64,000 nt of DNA from Sipunculus nudus (lineage: Eukaryota > Annelida > Sipuncula > Golfingiida > Sipunculidae), in assembly GCA_026874595.1 (NCBI GenBank), contig CM049308.1:25076367-25140366 (forward strand), given 5' to 3'. Below are positions 62,230 to 64,000 of this stretch, piece after piece. Position 1 is the stretch's first letter. Each line of letters opens with the position of its first letter. Both the position numbers and the translations under genes were made by a program. Below the pieces are notes generated by a model that did no database searches, was not told the origin of the DNA, and was given only the letters and a program-made list of their open reading frames with translations.

Positions 62230-63960
62230 AGCGTCGTGACCCATAGGTCCCTTGTTTTCTCTATTATTGAGATTTTTAAAAATGTGGACATCAGTTAACA
62301 GGGCACAAATCGTAAAGACTTGACCTAGAATCTTCATTCTTGACATTCTTAGAGAACTATGAAAAATCTCCAAGGAAACCAGAAATTAGGTGTCTGTTAC
62401 CCATATCTTTCGAGCTATGGGGCCAAAAAGTACCCCCCAGAACAGTGAAAAATTTCATACAAAAACTTCAATGTCTCATTAACTACATCTTTGATGGTCA
62501 TGATTTTTGGCATACATATTGATCATGAGATGTTTAATCAGTTTCTGCAGCCTGGTGGTGCCATCTGTATTTTTTTATTTTTTATGAATTGTTTTCTCTA
62601 TTTTGAGACCTTTAAAAATGTGGACATCTGTTAACAGGGCACAAATCGTAAAGACTGGACCTAGAATCTTCGTTCTTGACATTCTGACAGACCTATGAAA
62701 AGTCTCCATGGAAACCAGAAATTAGGTCTCTGTTACCCATATCTTTCGAGCTATGGGGCCCAAAAGTACCCCCCAGAATAGTGAAAAATTTCATACAAAA
62801 ACTTCAATATCTCATTACTTCATCACTGATGGTCATGATTTTTGGCATACATATTGAACATGAGATGTTTCATCAGTTTCTGCAGCCTGGTGGCCCCAAC
62901 TGTATTTTTCGTTTTTTTACGAATTGTTTTCTCTCTTTTGAGACCTTTAAAAATGTGAACATCTGTTAACAGGGCACAAATCATAAAGACTGGACCTAGA
63001 ATCTTCATTCTTGACATTCTGAGAGAGCTATTAAAAGTCTCCATGGAAACCAGAAATTAGGTCTCTGTTACCCATATCCTTAGAGCTATGGGGCCCCAAA
63101 GTACCCCCCCAGAATAGTGAAAAATTTCATAAAAAAACTTCAGTAACTGATTAAATACATCACTGATGGTCATGATTTTTTGGCATACATATTGATCATG
63201 AGGTGTTTCATCAGTTTCTGCAGCCTAGTGGCACCACATGTATTTGTTCGGGCTTTTTTTTCTAATTTCTTTCTCTATTTTTGAGACCTTTAAAGATATG
63301 AACATCTGTTTTCATGGCACAAATCATAACAACTGGACCTAGAATCTTCATTCTTTACACACAGGGAGATCCATGAAAAATCTCCAAGGAAACCTGAAAT
63401 TAGGTCTCTGTTACCCATATCTTTCGAGCTATGGGGCCCCAAAGTAACCCCCAGAATAGTGAAAAATTTGATACAACAACTCCAGTATCTCAATAACTAC
63501 AACACTGATGCTCATGATTTTTGGCATACATAGTGCGCCCCCTCTATTTTTTTCAAATTTTTACGAATTATTTTCTCTATTTTTGAGACCTTTAAAGATG
63601 TGGTTATCTGTCAACAGGGTACAAATTGTAACAACTGGACCTAGAATCTTCATTCTTGTCATGCAAGGAGGCCCATGAAAAGTGTCTGTGGAAACCTGAA
63701 ATAAAGTCTCTGTTACCCATATCCTTCAAGCTATAGGACTTCAAAGTATCCCTCAGAATAATGGAAAATTTGATACCAAAGCTGAAGTATCTGAACAACT
63801 AATCCAGAGACCACCATGCTTCTTTGCATGGAGATTGACCATTCAGTGTTTATATTAGTTTCTGCAGACTGGTGGAGCCGCCTGTATTTTTTTAAGTTTA
63901 CGCATTTTTACTCTATTTTTGAGATTAATACAGACACAATCTCAGCCTGTTGGTTAATCT
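62230..63960 (+). repeat. ~335-bp tandem array of R5 core units in Rab4 intron 3
   Basis: About five units share GAGACCTTTAAAAATGTG, TGGACCTAGAATCTTC, TTTCGAGCTATGGGGCC, AATAGTGAAAAATTT and TGATTTTTGGCATACAT. Unit starts at GAGACCTTTAAA lie near 62600, 62940, 63283 and 63587. Minus-strand ORFs repeat the same peptide pattern and are not genes. Confidence 0.85.
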
Positions 63961-64000
63961 GTTTGATGCTTCAGTTGAATGGTTATATACCACCAGTCAG

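Noticed and set aside
62128-63798. Minus-strand ORFs with a shared SSLRMSRMKILG-like peptide
   Set aside because: Products of the ~335-bp intronic array, not a gene family.

Overview
The window looks like a stretch of animal nuclear genome, most likely from a marine bivalve mollusc. The evidence is AT-rich DNA, genes split by GT-AG introns, long introns packed with dispersed repeats, many (CT)n/(AT)n microsatellites, multi-copy inverted-repeat DNA elements and an NLR-type NACHT gene. The repeat families with KasI palindromes and the ones starting AGCTCAGCTGACT are of a kind I associate with bivalves. The species assignment is inference; only the animal-type gene structure is read directly. 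There are no bacterial operons, CRISPR arrays, rRNAs or tRNA genes.

Layout, minus strand, 2.8-34 kb: a tandem family of small ARF-type GTPase genes. Three copies are intact (5238-7073, 24231-26309, 31852-33544). Each has three exons of exactly 94, 312 and 173 nt, phase-1 introns and a 192-residue product with every GTPase motif present. Two broken first exons (3133-3203 and 22711-22806) mark dead copies. The block 2.87-7.56 kb (dead exon, promoter, intact gene, promoter) recurs as 22.45-26.79 kb, so at least one duplication copied a dead exon and a live gene together. Each intact gene has a palindromic E-box (TCCACGTGGA) 264-265 bp upstream of its ATG, an ACGTCAT plus kappa-B-like block 357-360 bp upstream, and a CRE-like TGACGTCA about 125 bp past its stop.

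Plus strand, 15.5-19.4 kb: a decayed NLR gene. It has the second half of a CARD/death-fold domain, a linker exon, and a large exon with NACHT Walker A and B and a short LRR tail. It is broken by two frameshifts and two in-frame stops, and lies between ARF copies 1 and 2.

Plus strand, 36.4 kb to beyond the right edge: the 5' part of a Rab4 gene. Three coding exons (36416-36431, 47944-48024, 59125-59239) encode the first 71 residues, separated by introns of 11.5 and 11.1 kb. Its promoter carries a perfect GTCACGTGAC palindrome and a perfect Rel-type GGGAATCCCC in a block resembling the ARF-family promoters. The introns are mostly repeats, including a 2.5-kb element with matching inverted ends and several tandem arrays.

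Functionally, the ARF-like proteins should be myristoylated membrane-trafficking GTPases, and Rab4 runs fast endosomal recycling. Shared promoter motifs and the NLR neighbour suggest, without proving, a stress- or immune-responsive trafficking locus.
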